Source: Chinchilla lanigera (lineage: Eukaryota > Chordata > Mammalia > Rodentia > Chinchillidae). Taken from it: a stretch of 64,000 bases of DNA. Below the pieces are notes generated by a model. That model worked only from the letters and a program-made list of their open reading frames with translations. It searched no databases and was not told where the DNA came from. Where the stretch lies: contig NW_004955433.1 in assembly GCF_000276665.1 (NCBI RefSeq), forward strand, positions 11,516,962-11,580,961, in the 5' to 3' direction. This document shows positions 11,560-24,580 of the stretch, piece after piece (within the stretch, counting starts at the first letter, position 1; every line of letters begins with the position of its first letter). The translations under genes were made by a program, and so were the position numbers.

Positions 11560-11935
11560 GGGCTCTGCATCAGGCTGTGGATTAACGGGGAGAGAACGTG
11601 GTAGTGTAACAGGCCATCTCCTCAGGCACAGATGGGGAGATTTCCACAGTGATTGGATCAGTGTACATCCCCACCAACAGAGAAGGTCTCCCCCGCCCCA
11701 CAGCCTCACCAGCATTTTAAATTATTTGATTTCTCGGTGGTAGCCTTTCTTTCTGTAATAAGATGGTAGCTCAATTTTCTATTAGTTTTCATGTGTCTAA
11801 AGGCCAGTGATGTTGAACTTTTTTTCATGTATTTATTTGCCATTTGTACTTCTGAGAAGTGTCTTCATTTTGATTGCCTATTTTGTTGGATTGGGTCTTT
11901 TATTTTGGGAGGTCTAGTTAATATAAACATAAATT
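11560..11935 (-). mobile_element. L1 ORF2 3' fragment
   Basis: CATCCCCACCAACAGAGAAG, TTTGATTTCTCGGTGGTAGC and TATTTATTTGCCATTTGTAC are the antisense of the ORF2 C-terminus; diverged. Confidence 0.75.
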
Positions 11936-12124
11936 CTAACCTCAAGTGTAAACTCTAGGTAACAGTAACTAATGAGGAAAATGATTAAGTAAACTATGTA
12001 TAATCCAATATTAGGGACACAAAAGGGGAATTACTACTGGTAGTACTTCCTGATTTCTCTCTCTTTTCCTATTGTTTTCTCCCTCCTCTTCCTCCCTTCT
12101 TCCCATACCTCCTTCCTTCCTCCC

Positions 12125-12298
12125 TCTTGATACTGGGGATTGAACGCAGGGTGTTTGTGCTGAGCTACATCCCTAGCCCTTTTTATTTTGTGATAGGGTT
12201 TTGCTAAGTTGCCCAGGAGATACTTAAACTTACTGACCTCTTGCCTGAGTCCTCCAGAATGCTGGGATTATAGCCATATGCAACAATGCCTGGCTTGG
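12125..12298 (-). mobile_element. Fused ID + B1 SINE
   Basis: An antisense ID part (ATACTGGGGATTGAACGCAG, TGAGCTACATCCCTAGCC) runs directly into an antisense B1 part (GTGATAGGGTTTTGCTAAG, GCTGGGATTATAGCCATATG, CAATGCCTGGCT). Dimeric tRNA/7SL SINEs of this kind are known from rodents. Confidence 0.78.
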
Positions 12299-12542
12299 TA
12301 TTACTGATTCTTAAGAATAATAAGGAGATGTGGTACTTTTGAAAACTCAGATGAAATGGATACCTGTCTAACAAAATTTACATTATCAAAATTGTATCAG
12401 GCAGTAAGAAATATGAATAAAACAATGAAAGAAACCAAACAATAAAAGTCTGTCCCCCAGAAGACAAAAAGTCCAGTTTCACAGGCAAGATAGATGATAT
12501 TCTTGAATGTTTCATATCTTTTAGAAATAGGGTTCTTTTTTT

Positions 12543-12690
12543 GGAGCCAGGTGTATGGCGCACACTTCTAATCCTGGCATGTGGGAGGCTGAGGCAGGAG
12601 GATTGCAGTGAGTTTGAGGCCAGCCTGGACATAGGAAGTTCAAGGTCAGCTAGAACTGCATAGCAAGACCCTGTCTTGAAAAACCAAAAC
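12543..12690 (+). mobile_element. B1-like SINE with internal duplication
   Basis: GAGCCAGGTGTATGGCGCAC, GGGAGGCTGAGGCAGGAGGA, GAGGCCAGCCTGGACATAGG, then the duplicated block AAGGTCAGCTAGAACTGCAT and a CCCTGTCTTGAAAA end. Confidence 0.88.
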
Positions 12691-12922
12691 AAATTTTAAA
12701 AAGTTTTTTGAGATATGATTGACATACAATAAACTACACATATTTACATTATATGACTTGATAAATTTTGACACATGTAATCATTTATTATACAACCCAG
12801 AAATCAAAATAATGTACATATTCATCACACCCCTTCATTTCTTGTGTCCTTTAGAAATCTTTCCCTCCTTTTTCCCTTGGGTTCTCAGTAACCACTAATA
12901 TGCTCTTATTTATATATATATA

Positions 12923-13407
12923 NNNNNNNNNNNNNNNNNNNNNNNNNNNNNNNNNNNNNNNNNNNNNNNNNNNNNNNNNNNNNNNNNNNNNNNNNNNNNN
13001 NNNNNNNNNNNNNNNNNNNNNNNNNNNNNNNNNNNNNNNNNNNNNNNNNNNNNNNNNNNNNNNNNNNNNNNNNNNNNNNNNNNNNNNNNNNNNNNNNNNN
13101 NNNNNNNNNNNNNNNNNNNNNNNNNNNNNNNNNNNNNNNNNNNNNNNNNNNNNNNNNNNNNNNNNNNNNNNNNNNNNNNNNNNNNNNNNNNNNNNNNNNN
13201 NNNNNNNNNNNNNNNNNNNNNNNNNNNNNNNNNNNNNNNNNNNNNNNNNNNNNNNNNNNNNNNNNNNNNNNNNNNNNNNNNNNNNNNNNNNNNNNNNNNN
13301 NNNNNNNNNNNNNNNNNNNNNNNNNNNNNNNNNNNNNNNNNNNNNNNNNNNNNNNNNNNNNNNNNNNNNNNNNNNNNNNNNNNNNNNNNNNNNNNNNNNN
13401 NNNNNNN
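12923..13407. other. Assembly gap (485 N)
   Basis: A run of N directly after a short (TA)n tract inside an old antisense L1. Any translation across it is meaningless. The gap length may be an estimate. Confidence 0.99.
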
Positions 13408-14564
13408 ACACAGTTATGGATAGATTAGTAGGAAAATATCAATGGCTGCTGCAATACGTGGTGGTATCTTCAGAGTGGTTTCTCAGGAAGACAGAGATAT
13501 GCAAGAAGGATCTAATAAGTAGTTACAGCCTAAGGGTTGTCAAAAATAGCATATTACCTCCTCATCTTTGTCATTCTTTATTAGTTCATATTTTCTAGAA
13601 TTTTGCATAGGTGGAATCATACTATATATTCTGTTTTTATATTTAAAAGTTGGTTTAAAGACATTATTTTTTAGAGCAGTTTTAAAGTCTTATGAGGAAA
13701 GTACTATACAGAGACTGCACAAATACTGCGCCCCTAGCGTGTGTGGTCTCCTCTGTTATCAACATCCTCCAGCAGGGGGTGCCTGCCTTGTGAGTGATGA
13801 ACCTACACTGACACATTGTCATCACCCACAGTCTATATTCTACATAGGGCTTGGTTGTGGTGTGCTCTTGTTATTGTATATTCTGAAAGTTTGGACTAAT
13901 GTATAATGTCCGTGTACTGTTATAGTATCAGGGTAATTCTCCTTTACCAAACATCCCCTGATGTGTCTTTTTTCACTCATCATAATGGTTTTGAAATTTA
14001 TCATGTTGTATATATCAATAATTCATTCTTTTTTGTTGCTCAATAATGAATTACTATATGGATATACCACAATTTTATTCCCCCCCAATATATCACAATT
14101 TATGTATTTAATGTACTGGTTAATGTACAGTTGAGTTGTTTCCAAGTTTTGGTAATTATAAATAAATCTACTGTGAGCATTCATATAATGACATGTGCTG
14201 TCACATTATAGATATATATCTTTAACTTTTTCAGAAACTGTGAGATTATTTTCCAAAGTGGATGGGCCAATTTACTTTCACGAGAACAGTGTATGACTTC
14301 TAAGTTTGACAGCAGAATTTCTTAAATTTGATGAAGTTTGATTTATCATTTTGTTTCTCTTATGGATTGTTCTTTTGGTTTTACATCTAAGGAATTGTTA
14401 CCTTCTTAACCTAAAGACTCAAATAATTTCATGTTTTCTTTCACTAGTTTCATAGTTTTAGGTTTTGTATTTATAGCAAGGTTTTGTATTAATGTTTATT
14501 CATTTTGAAATTTTTTTATATAGTACAAGATATGAATTGAAAGTTTTATTTATTTTATTTCTTT

Positions 14565-14712
14565 TTGGGTTTTTTGAGACAGGGTCTTGCTGTATAGTTC
14601 AGGCTGCCTCTGAACTGACAATGTAACCCAGGCTGGCCTCCAACTTCCAGCATTCCTCTTGCCTCAGCCTCCCAAGTGCTGGGACCACAGGCATGTGCCG
14701 CCATGCCTGACT
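14565..14712 (-). mobile_element. B1-like SINE
   Basis: TTTGAGACAGGGTCTTGCTG, AATGTAACCCAGGCTGGCCT, CCTCAGCCTCCCAAGTGCTG and GTGCCGCCATGCCTGACTG, the complement of B1 with its internal duplication. Confidence 0.9.
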
Positions 14713-16560
14713 GAATTGAAAGTTTTAAAAAAATAAAAATAAATATCTAAATCTTCATTTTATTTGCTGAAGAATATCTTTCTGCCTTGAATTATCGTTG
14801 AATCTGTGTCAAAAATCAATTAACCATACATACTTAACTCTATTGTGTACTATTTTGTTTTATTTAGGTATTTGTGAAGTATTTAACTATTTCTTATAGG
14901 CAGCGTGAGGGTAGGTATTGCTGTTTTAAAAATACAATCTGACCGTCTTTGACGTTCAGTTGAGTTGTTTAGACCTTTACATTTAATATGATTGTTTTTA
15001 TGATTGGATTTAATTCTATTGTCTTGCTGTCTGTTCTTTGTTCCCTTTTTTCTCTTGATTTTTACCCTTTAAAATATTTTTTGTGATTACATTTTATCAT
15101 CTTTATTGGCTTATTACTTGTAACTGTTCATAATTTTATGGTTGTTTTAGGATTCCTACACACAACTTTATCTTAATAGAGTTTTCCTGAAGTAGGGTTA
15201 TTGTATTTCGTGTTTAAGAATTTTATAATATACTTCTCTTTCTCTTTGACCTTTGTGCTATGATTGTTACATTTCACTTCTAGATATATTGTAAACTCCA
15301 TAAGGTGCTATTACTTTTGCTTTAAGTAGTCAATAGTCAGTTTTCTTTTATGAAATTTAAATAGTGAAGAGTAAAGTCTTTTTTCCATCTGGTTATTTTT
15401 TCTCATACTCTTCATTTCTTTATATAGATTCTGATTTTACCTAGTATCATTTTCTTTCTGCTTGATAGTTTTCCTTTATCATTTCTTACAGTGAAGGTTT
15501 CTTGGTATTGGACACTTTCTGCTTTTTTTATGCCTGAAGTGTTTGTTTTATCATTGTTTTTCAAAGATATGGCATTTCTCTACCATTTTTTTGTCTAATG
15601 TTCTTTCCAGGCGATATTTGGGTGTAATTCTTACAGTTTGTTCCTGTGTTCTCTTGTCTCCTTTTAAAGTTTTCTCTTTTTCATTGGCTTTAAGTAATTT
15701 TATGTTCTTGTACTTTAGTGTTATTTCTTTTTGTTTTATTTTTTTGTGCTTGGGATTCATTGACTGTGGATTAGTAGATTTTTAAAAAAATTTTGAATGG
15801 TTTTCTTACTTAGTACTTTGTGAATAGTCTTACATGAACATAATTAGTTGGGCATAACTGATTATATTTAGAAATACAAAGACTGTGGCACAAAGACTGA
15901 TACCATAGAGCCAATAAAACAGGAGCTTGCTAAATCAATAAAATGCGGGCATTTATTTTAGAAAAATCACAAGTGATTTCTTTTAATCAAATTTAGACAA
16001 TATTTGGCCAGTGGTTTTTCTTTTTATTATTGCTGCTGTCTTTGGTGACTGTAGTTACATGTATTAAAATCATCCCACATTTCAGTGATGCTTTATTAAT
16101 TTCTTTTCCTGATTTTTTTTCTCTATTTCATTTGCATAATTTTCCTTACAATGTTTTTGGGTTTATTATTCTTTTTCTCTATGATAACCAATAGGATTCT
16201 CTGAATCCTATTCATTGTTATCTCTCATCTCAGACAGTGTGATTTTCTTCTCTAGAAACTTGATTTAATTGTATTTCCTCTGTTTCTTTACTTACCATGC
16301 CCAATTTTCCTCCAACTTTATGAATTTATGGACAGTAGTCATAACCACTGTTTTAATGGGTTTGTCTACTAATTCTGTCATCTGTGCCATATTTTCAGCC
16401 AGTTGCAGTTTGATTTTTGTCATCATATTTTCTTGCCTTGTATTCTTCTCTTACCACCTGTGTCTCATACTTTTGATTTGATAATAAAGATTATGAATTT
16501 TAATATTTGAGTCGTAGATTTTGTTCTCTTAAATCTTCTCAACCTTTGTGGTAAGGAATT

Positions 16561-17439
16561 TATTTAAGTTGCTCAGATGCAGTATGATCCTTTCAGGTCT
16601 TACTTTTCGTCCTTGTTAGGAAAGAACAGAACAGAATATCATGTAGTCATGGACTAATGCCGTGTCACTACTGAGGGAAAATCCTTCTAAATCCTCATGT
16701 AATGCGCACTATGAGGTTTTGTATTCTGGCTGGGTGCTTGGTCTGCTACAGTATATGTTCCTATTACTGGAAATAGAAGGAGACATGCTAAATAATAATA
16801 AAAAAGATCCCCTTTGGAAGCAGTGTGGAGCTACCAAAGCAGCCAGGACTTTAGGGTGTCTAAGAGCAATGGCTATAAAATTTGATTTTAAAAGTTTAAA
16901 AATAGGATTGAGTTTAATTATACTTGTAAAAATGTCTTGTTATATATTCTTTTAAAGTTAAAAATTAAGCAGTATTTGACATTTAATTTCTTTTGCCATA
17001 GGGATATTATGATGGGGATAGCCAACGGGGATGACCATGCACAATACAGCATTTGAGAGATAAGAATTTAAGTTGTTATTCCCTCAGGACCAGTAGTGTA
17101 ATTTTTTGCTACCTGTGGATGGGCCTTAATTTCGTCATCTTTTCTAAAATATTTTGTTACATTTAAACTTACATAATCACTATAGATAATAATAATCAAT
17201 CAGTTGAAGCTCTATATATGTATTATATGATAAACTTGTAAAGAAGTTAAACTTGTAAGAAGAGTGTTTATAACTTTTTCTTGCAGTTCATTCAGGCAAT
17301 TAATACAGTATCTGGATTTGTCAAGTAACATTGATCTGTGCCTTAAAATATAATTATATGGGTTTCACATAAATTCTATTGTAGATAATTTATAGCTAGC
17401 AATTAAAACTATTTATAGTCATGAATTAATAGTGGCAAA
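16561..17439. other. No recognised feature
   Basis: AT-rich intron. A 97-codon open frame at 16662-16955 has no recognisable domain and is treated as chance. Confidence 0.4.
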
Positions 17440-17620
17440 ATTTTGAGGGCTTTTTATGTGCCCAGAGACTGTTCTTAGATCTTTATCTGTGTTACTTCCT
17501 TTGCAGCTCATGGATGAGAAACAAATGCGTCTTGTAACTAAACCGGAGAACTAGCCTTTGAACTCTGGAATTCGGCTTCTTAGTGTTTGCCTTGTTACCC
17601 AGAACCCCCACTTGAATGCC
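17440..17620 (-). mobile_element. MIR, diverged
   Basis: TATGTGCCCAGAGACTGTTC, TTACTTCCTTTGCAGCTCAT, GGATGAGAAAC and a CTTTGAACTCTGGAATTCGG-like segment follow the antisense MIR order. Confidence 0.55.
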
Positions 17621-18299
17621 ATTTGCCTAATATTTACCTAGTTCATATTTTTCAAAGTACATTAGCGTGTAATTAATTTTATTTCTTCCCCCAAATCCCA
17701 TGAAACATGATTTTTTAAAGATTAGAAAGCTGATGCTGAAAGAAATTGATTCAGGTATGGCACGACACTTAGGAGTTACAGACTCTGTCCTCCGCAGTTC
17801 ACTCTGGCCTTCACATTCTGTTTGATTATGCCATGTTTTTATGGAGAATAGGACAGGAAACGCTAAGCTTATTGAAATGGTTGAGAAACTTGAACATTTG
17901 TAAAATTTTAAATAAATGCACATTATATTATATATAAAATTTATCTGAACTGACTTAGGCTTAGGTACTTCTTACTGATCTCTCTGGTGTTAATTTGGAG
18001 GTGTCTTCCTCACCCAGTTACGCCCTGCTGAAGGACTAGGTCAGTCTTACCATGGGCTCGAAACTTTCACGAGATTACATTTTTATGTTCACAGTGAACA
18101 TTCACTCGCCTCTATCTGTGATTGTATTTTGAAAGGACTCAGATAACTAAATTAAATTTATATTGAACCTGACAATATGATGCATTTAAAAACTACTATG
18201 TGGAGAATGAAAAAGGGAGAAAGAGTAAGAGTTGTTAGCAGAATAGTGTAATGAAGCTGAAGAGACAGGAGTGGGACAGAATTATGTGTCATTTGTAGG

Positions 18300-18960
18300 T
18301 AAGCTATACCCTGGAACTGTGAGTCATAATCCACTTAACCTTTTAATGGAATTACTAAAAGACTCGCAAAGCCTGTCTTGTTTGGCAAGATATGGAAGCT
18401 CAGATACACCGTCTCACACTGAAAGCAGAGGTTTAAGTCTAGAGTAAAGTTTCTGGCATCTGACTTTTCGTGAACCTTTATGGTTTTCAGTTGCAGTGCA
18501 TTTTATGTAAGGTCTCGTGTCCCATTTACTGGCTAGAGCTGTGGAAATGAGTGGGCAGGACTCCGCATGAAAGGTCTCCATAGCCCCCTCCCGCCAGGTG
18601 GGAGAGCTGAGGCCTTGCACTCCCTTTGGCTTTCTGTGTGGCATTTGTGAGCAGCTTGATGTATTTGACACGCGTGTGACAGAAAAGAAGTGTGTGGGCA
18701 GAGCAGTGTGCTGCGGGGCCCAGCTGTGTGGATTTATCCGTATATCAGGCTGGAGAGCAGCGGTTAGCCAGACCTGACAATCAAGTGTGAGCCCTTCCAC
18801 CTTCAGCTCAGAGTGCATTTTAATGCTGTGTGTGTTTACTTGCCAGTTGGCATTTGACACAAAGGAACTGTCAGAGCTGCTTTCTCCTCTCTTCACTCTT
18901 TAGTGTGTTAGTCTATGATAGTTTCCCAAATAAAGACTTTATTTACTGTACACGGATGAA
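18300..18960. promoter_or_regulatory. Repeat-free block, candidate conserved noncoding element
   Basis: About 650 bp of higher GC than its surroundings, with no repeat signature and several retained CpGs (e.g. GACACGCGTGTGACAG at about 18668). An antisense open frame at 18414-18896 (160 codons) shows no known domain. Retained CpG and complexity in a decayed intron suggest constraint, but this is inference only. Confidence 0.3.
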
Positions 18961-19185
18961 AGTGTATGTACTTTTTAAAGTAGAGAAAAAAAAGTCACAA
19001 GCTCTTCTTTTGGGATTGAATTCCATGTTGAGAATTAATAGGTAATGTTTGAATAAGTAATAGATAATATGTTGAATAGTTCATATGGTTACATTGTTTG
19101 AAAATTAAATAGATTATTTTGAAGAGGTTCCTCTCCTGTCCCTTTCTAGTGATTTCCTGCCTCTGATTTTAACAGATGCACTTTA

Positions 19186-19288
19186 TTTATTTATTTGTTT
19201 TTTTGGCTTTTTCTGGTACTGGGAATTGAACTGATGACCTTGTGCTTGCCAGGCAGGTGTTGTGCCGCTGAGCTAAATCCCCAGCTCC
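19186..19288 (-). mobile_element. ID-type SINE with 15-bp TSD
   Basis: Antisense ID body (TACTGGGAATTGAACTGATG, CTTGCCAGGCAGGTGTTGTG, GCTGAGCTAAATCCCCAGCT). It is flanked by a perfect 15-bp direct repeat, AACAGATGCACTTTA (19171-19185 and 19289-19303), so it is a fairly recent insertion. Confidence 0.93.
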
Positions 19289-19499
19289 AACAGATGCACT
19301 TTAATAGTTTGTCGCATATCCTATATTTTTTATGTGAATACAAGCAGATGTTGTATCTTACTGTTTTACTTCCCACTAACTCCTGCAGAGCCTTTTCTTT
19401 TATGAATAGGGCTGTTTTTGTTTACTGTTGCAATGTATTTCACAGTGTCAAAGTACCTTAGTTTATTTCACTGTTCTCTGTGGATGAACAGTTCATTGT

Positions 19500-19795
19500 T
19501 TCTAATCTTTGTGCTCTATTGAGATGATTCACATAGCATAAAATTCACCATTTAAAAATGTTCAGCTCAATGGTTTTTTTATGTTCTTAGGCTTTATTTT
19601 ACAATTAATGGCATAGTGAGTAACCTTGTACATTCATCTGAACCATGCTAAAGGTATATCCCTAGGATAAATCCTCAGAAGCATGATTCTGGGTCAAAAG
19701 ATAAAAGTATTTGAATTTTGAAAGGAATTGTGAGTTGCCTTCACAGGTGCTGTACTGTTTCATACTTTTGATAGCTAAGTATGACAGGACCCATT
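19500..19795 (-). mobile_element. Old L1 3' fragment
   Basis: AAATTCACCATTTAAAAATG, CCTTGTACATTCATCTGAAC and TGGGTCAAAAGATAAAAG match the antisense L1M 3' UTR and ORF2 C-terminus. Confidence 0.6.
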
Positions 19796-21390
19796 TCATT
19801 TACTCTTACATTTACTTTTTGCTTTTTAAAAGCAATTTTTAATTTTATAAAGCAATCACAATTTGAAATTTTGATGTTTGTGAATTACTGATGTAAATTA
19901 ACATTGATTTCTGATTGCTTTTACCATGTGAACATGACCCAAACTTCTTTTTAAGTTCATAAATATTGTTATTTGTAATTGATCCTGTCAGTTAAATGGT
20001 AAAATTGCAAGTAGTGACTGATATACAGAGCAGATTTCATCTGTGTTGTCTTAAGTTGAGTGGTGTCCTGATCCCCGTTCTCCCTTGTCATGTAGATATA
20101 GTGATCACAGCATTAAAATTTCCTCGTGGAGGAAGGCCATTTCTATTCCCTTTGCTCTACAGTGCGAACATTCTTGCAGAATTTTTTTCTTTTGATATCC
20201 TTCTGAGTTACAATGTTTTATACTTGTCTGATGCTCTAATCTCATTTGAACTGAGAAGTGATTATTTCACAATAATTTAGCTGAAACATTAATTATATAC
20301 AGAGTTCAGCCACCATTGACACTTGTTGACCTGTGGGACATATCTATTGGTGTTTAATCTGATTTAGATGGAGAGTGTAATTTCTTTGGGGAGTCTGTAC
20401 CTTTGTGCTCCTCCTTTTACACAAATCAGCTTTATTGATGGACTCTCATGAAGAGCTTTTAAGGTGATATTTATAAATAGAGTTTTAAATTATTCAAGGC
20501 TTACATTTTTTGGTGACATTTATAAATATTCTAGCACTGAGTGTTTATAAAAATTTCTAAGAACTGGTCAAAAGTATATAGGAAAATATAGGCTTTTCTG
20601 AGCTCAAAATAAAAATTGAAGTATAGATTTTTGATTAAATTAGTAGTGGCATGCATAAATATGCAAGTACAATGTATGCATGGAAATATCTTTAGTTTTT
20701 TTTATGCTGCCAAAAGAGTTAATATTGAAAGCAGATAAACCAATTAACCAATTACTGAATTACCCATACTGTGGTTTGTGCTAAGTTAGTATTATAGGTC
20801 CTTAGTAAGAGAAAACTGTTCAGAGGTTAACTGGCCAGTCACTTTTACCATTATAAGTGGGAAAATATCCACCATCAAAACAGAGGGCTTTAATTAAATA
20901 AATAGGTGAGGATTACATTGACGAGTAGAATTCATTGTTTTGTTTCATGTAGATCAAGTGTTTGCTTTGTTTGTATTCCTTTTCTCTTTAAATTTACTTT
21001 GGATTATGATTAAAAAGGTCCAGAAAGAGTTGGAGTTTTACAGAACCAAAATGATCTGTTCTGGAATAGTCTAATTATGCTGAGTTCAGGGTGGAAGAAG
21101 ACAGGACTCTGGTCCTGTCAGGTTGTATACTCAGGTTGTGTACTGTGTAGAGACTGTGGGAGCGAGTAAGACTGAGGTGCAGTTAGGGTTTGCCAAGCTG
21201 TACTCCATTAGGTGGGGCTGCACTTGCACAGAGCAAGGTGTGCAGTGCTGCAGTTCTTAGAATGATACCTTACTGGCTAAACATAGCCTTGATAATGCAG
21301 TCATTTTAGTACTTTCATTTGAAAACCAGTTGTTTCTGCCAATTTTGTTTTTGTTATAACTAATTAGTGTGTATATATCTATCCACATTT
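19796..21390. other. No recognised feature
   Basis: Intronic sequence without recognisable repeats or a supported gene. Confidence 0.4.
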
Positions 21391-21394
21391 GTCT

Positions 21395-21455
21395 GTATCT
21401 ATCTATCTATCCATCTATCTATCTACCTATCTACTTATCTATCTATCACACACAT
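21395..21455. repeat. (TCTA)n/(TATC)n microsatellite
   Basis: Imperfect tetranucleotide tract of ATCTATCT-type units with CCAT and ACCT interruptions, followed by a short CACACATACACA stretch. Confidence 0.9.
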
Positions 21456-22115
21456 ACACAGAGACTCCATACATGCTTGAATATAAGGTCAGGTATCATT
21501 TAAAAAGAATTCCTCAGAAGAAGAGAGTGACCTTAAATATATTTGATTCCTTTTAAAGTGCCTTATATGACGGGACGCTCTCACTTTGTTTGAACAGGAA
21601 AATACTGTTTGAGGAAGACATAGTATTCTGAAACAGTCTCAGGCAGGGCTAGCTATGGTTGTTTAACAAGTGTGCTTCATAAAACTGGAAAGTAAGGGAA
21701 GCAAAGAGGCTTAAACACAGGTTTGGAGATTCCTGTAGAGGTGAAAGGTCACTTTAAAAAAACAGTACTGTATGTGGGTATGATAAAATAAATGTTTATG
21801 GGGTGAATAAATATTTCAAATACCCTGAGATTATGCAAGTAGGTACTTGTGACCTAGTTTGGTATTTCCAGTGATAGTACCATAGAAGAGATGAAAAGTA
21901 CTATATCTGAGGTACATTGGATGACTTGTTCTGGAAAACTATTGGATGACTCAAAAAGTGACCCCAGTGAAAAAGACCCTGATACCAAAGATGTATGTGA
22001 AGAATGGGTCATATTGTCTCATGAAATGGGAATGACAATAAAAATTAAAGCTTCATACAATGTGTAGGTTAAAATATGTGCAATTCAATGAATGCATTTC
22101 ATAATTGGTGTTTGA

Positions 22116-22361
<246 letters not shown>

Positions 22362-22399
22362 TAGTGATATGTTCTGATTTTCCTTCTTTTACCTGTAAA

Positions 22400-23600
22400 T
22401 CTGCTGGTTTAGTGAGATTAAATGAAAGGCAAGTAGGTCTGAGTTGATCACCCAGTGACTGCTGGTCACATACCAAGTGTACAAATTCCTTCACAGTCTG
22501 CTTTCTGTGTGACCTGACTGGTGCTGTCGCGTACTGCACTGTTCTCCCCACCCCCGAACATTGCATCACCTTTCCTGCTTTCTTGTCTCCGCTCATGCTT
22601 ATTTTTTTTTAATGCATAGTATAAACTTTATCCCCTTATCCTCTTGTTAGGTGGCTAATTCTTTTAAGAGTTCAGGTAAACCTTGTCTCCTTAGTGAAAA
22701 TTTCCCCCACCTACCTTACCTACAAGTTAAATTAACTTGTATTCTCCTCTGTGTTACTTATAGTTTGTAAATAACTCTACTATAGCACTTATTACATTAT
22801 ATAGCAATTACAGGCTTTTGTGTCTGTCCTTGAATTCATTAGCACTCTTCCATTACAAGTGACAGCAATGCAAATCAAATTCATTGTGGCAAAAAAAAAA
22901 AAAGTGTGGCTTCACTTAGAAATCTGAGTGTACATAGCTAAATCCATCCATCCTGTCGAAAATTGTTACTGGATCACTATTTTTTTTTCTTTCAGTTTCT
23001 TTGGTTAGGGTTTTTTCTCTGTGACTTCATCCTGCATAGATACTTACCTGATAGCATAGAAGCATTCATATGGCTCAGTGGATGTGTGGTCTTTAGCTTC
23101 TAGGGTCTTGGAAGAAGCTAGGTAATTAAAAAATAGTAGGCATGCTGGGTCAGCAAAAATAATAAATATTCACCTATTTCTTCCTATTAGAATAAATTCT
23201 TTTAACATAGAGGAACAAGACCATATCATATCTGTAGCACCTGCTTATATATAGCAGACCCTGAGGCAACAAGAAAGGAAGATAGGAAAAGAATTTCCCC
23301 ATCTAGAATCCTGGTCTCTTGACTTCTAGTTTTTTTGTCATTTTTAGATACTGTCTCTCATGTGTATTCGCATTAGATTTTCGCTATCTTTCAACTCTTC
23401 TGTCCCTTTTTGGATCACTCTAGTTTTCCTCTCTGCTCCTCTCAGACCTTCGAGCCACTGTATTTTCTGACTAGGATATAACTGAGTATGTCAGGCCCTT
23501 GGTTCACATCCACAGTGGATGCTCCTTGCTTATTTCCAGCCTCATCTCTCTGCTTCTCTACCTTTTTGACACCTTGGTTGGCCAGAAAGTTGTCTATTCT
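22400..23600. other. No confident feature; possible old repeat at 22.85-23.45 kb
   Basis: 5' end of intron 2. A 13-A run and flanking phrases at 22.85-23.0 kb hint at an ancient repeat, but I cannot name it. Confidence 0.35.
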
Positions 23601-23611
23601 TGTGTTGTCAT

Positions 23612-23990
23612 ACTTTGTATTGGTCAGCTTTCCATTGTTGTGATAAAATATATGATGCCTGCAACTTAAAGGAGGGAAGGTTTATTTTAGCTCATAGTTT
23701 CAGAGGTTGCAGTTTATGGTTGATTGGCAGCAAGGCAGGAACATCATGGCAGATGAAAGCCACTCAACTCATGATATCTAGTGTTATGGGTTGTATGTAG
23801 ATGTCCCTCCAACCACTCCGGGCAAGCACTCTCCATCCAAAGACTAACCAACTCACCTCATCCTGGACAAGGACATTGCCTAGGGAGAGAAGGGAAGAGT
23901 CAGACCCAGTGACTGTTAACGTTCAGTGCAACAGTCCACCTGCACCCCCACCACATGGACTATATCCAGCAGAGACCAGAGGGCTGATTT
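23612..23990 (-). mobile_element. MaLR-like LTR, partial
   Basis: TTGTATTGGTCAGCTTTCCA, GGGAAGGTTTATTTTAGCTC and AACATCATGGCAGATGAAAG match the same LTR family as 53.1 kb. The distal half is diverged and its end is uncertain. Confidence 0.5.
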
Positions 23991-24423
23991 GGTTTTTTGT
24001 CTGCCAACATGAGCAAAGGACATGCCTTGACTTGGATAACTACAGTCAGGGTGAATAGACAGAGGTTCCTCTGTTGCAGGGAGGGTACCTTAAAAACTTA
24101 CAGGCCCTACTTCTAGGTGGAGAAAATTGTGACTGGCTTGATCCCAAGACTGAAGATCTTGGAAAGAAGCTACTCATACAGGGATTTTTTTTCCTTTGAT
24201 TTAACCTTTTTTCATCTGATTTTTTTTTTTTTAATTACTTCTATATTTTCTTCTTTGGGTTTTTTAGGGGTTGAGGTTTTCCTCCTTTTGAGGGGGCTCT
24301 TTTAGTTTCTGTCCTTTTTTCTTTTCCCCTTTCAGGCTTTTTTCCTTCCTATCTTTATTATATTTCCTGTATTTTGCTGGGTTTTTTTCTTCTTTTTCTT
24401 GTTTGTTTTCTTCTGCTACTGGT

Positions 24424-24580
24424 TTTTTTTTTTGGTCTTTTTGAGACAGGGTCTTGCTATGCAGTTCAGGCTGGCCTTGAGCTCACTATGTAGCCCAGGC
24501 TGGCCTCAAACTCACAAAGATCCTCCTGCCTCAGCCTCCCAAGTGCTGGGATTACACGTGTGCTCTACCCCACTGGGCCT
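24424..24580 (-). mobile_element. B1-like SINE
   Basis: TTTTGAGACAGGGTCTTGCT, TATGTAGCCCAGGCTGGCCT and GCCTCAGCCTCCCAAGTGC; antisense B1 with internal duplication, little diverged. Confidence 0.92.

Larger units (their letters stand above)
12700..16560 (-). mobile_element. Long, old L1 (L1M-type), interrupted
   Basis: Antisense L1 from 3' UTR (ATTGACATACAATAAACTAC; TTATTTTTTAGAGCAGTTTT; AACCTACACTGACACATTG) through the ORF2 end (AGTTGAGTTGTTTCCAAG) to regions matching antisense ORF2/ORF1 (ACATTTAATATGATTGTTTT, TTCTCTTTTTCATTGGCTTT). It is broken by the N gap and a B1 at 14565-14712. No frame survives. Parts of the 5' half are assigned with less certainty. Confidence 0.65.

Noticed and set aside
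12851..13598. Long open frames spanning 12.85-13.6 kb on both strands
   Set aside because: They consist mostly of unknown residues over the N gap.
18414..18896. 160-codon antisense open frame
   Set aside because: No recognisable domain, low-complexity Ser/Thr-rich start, no splice or promoter support; best explained by chance in a GC-richer block.
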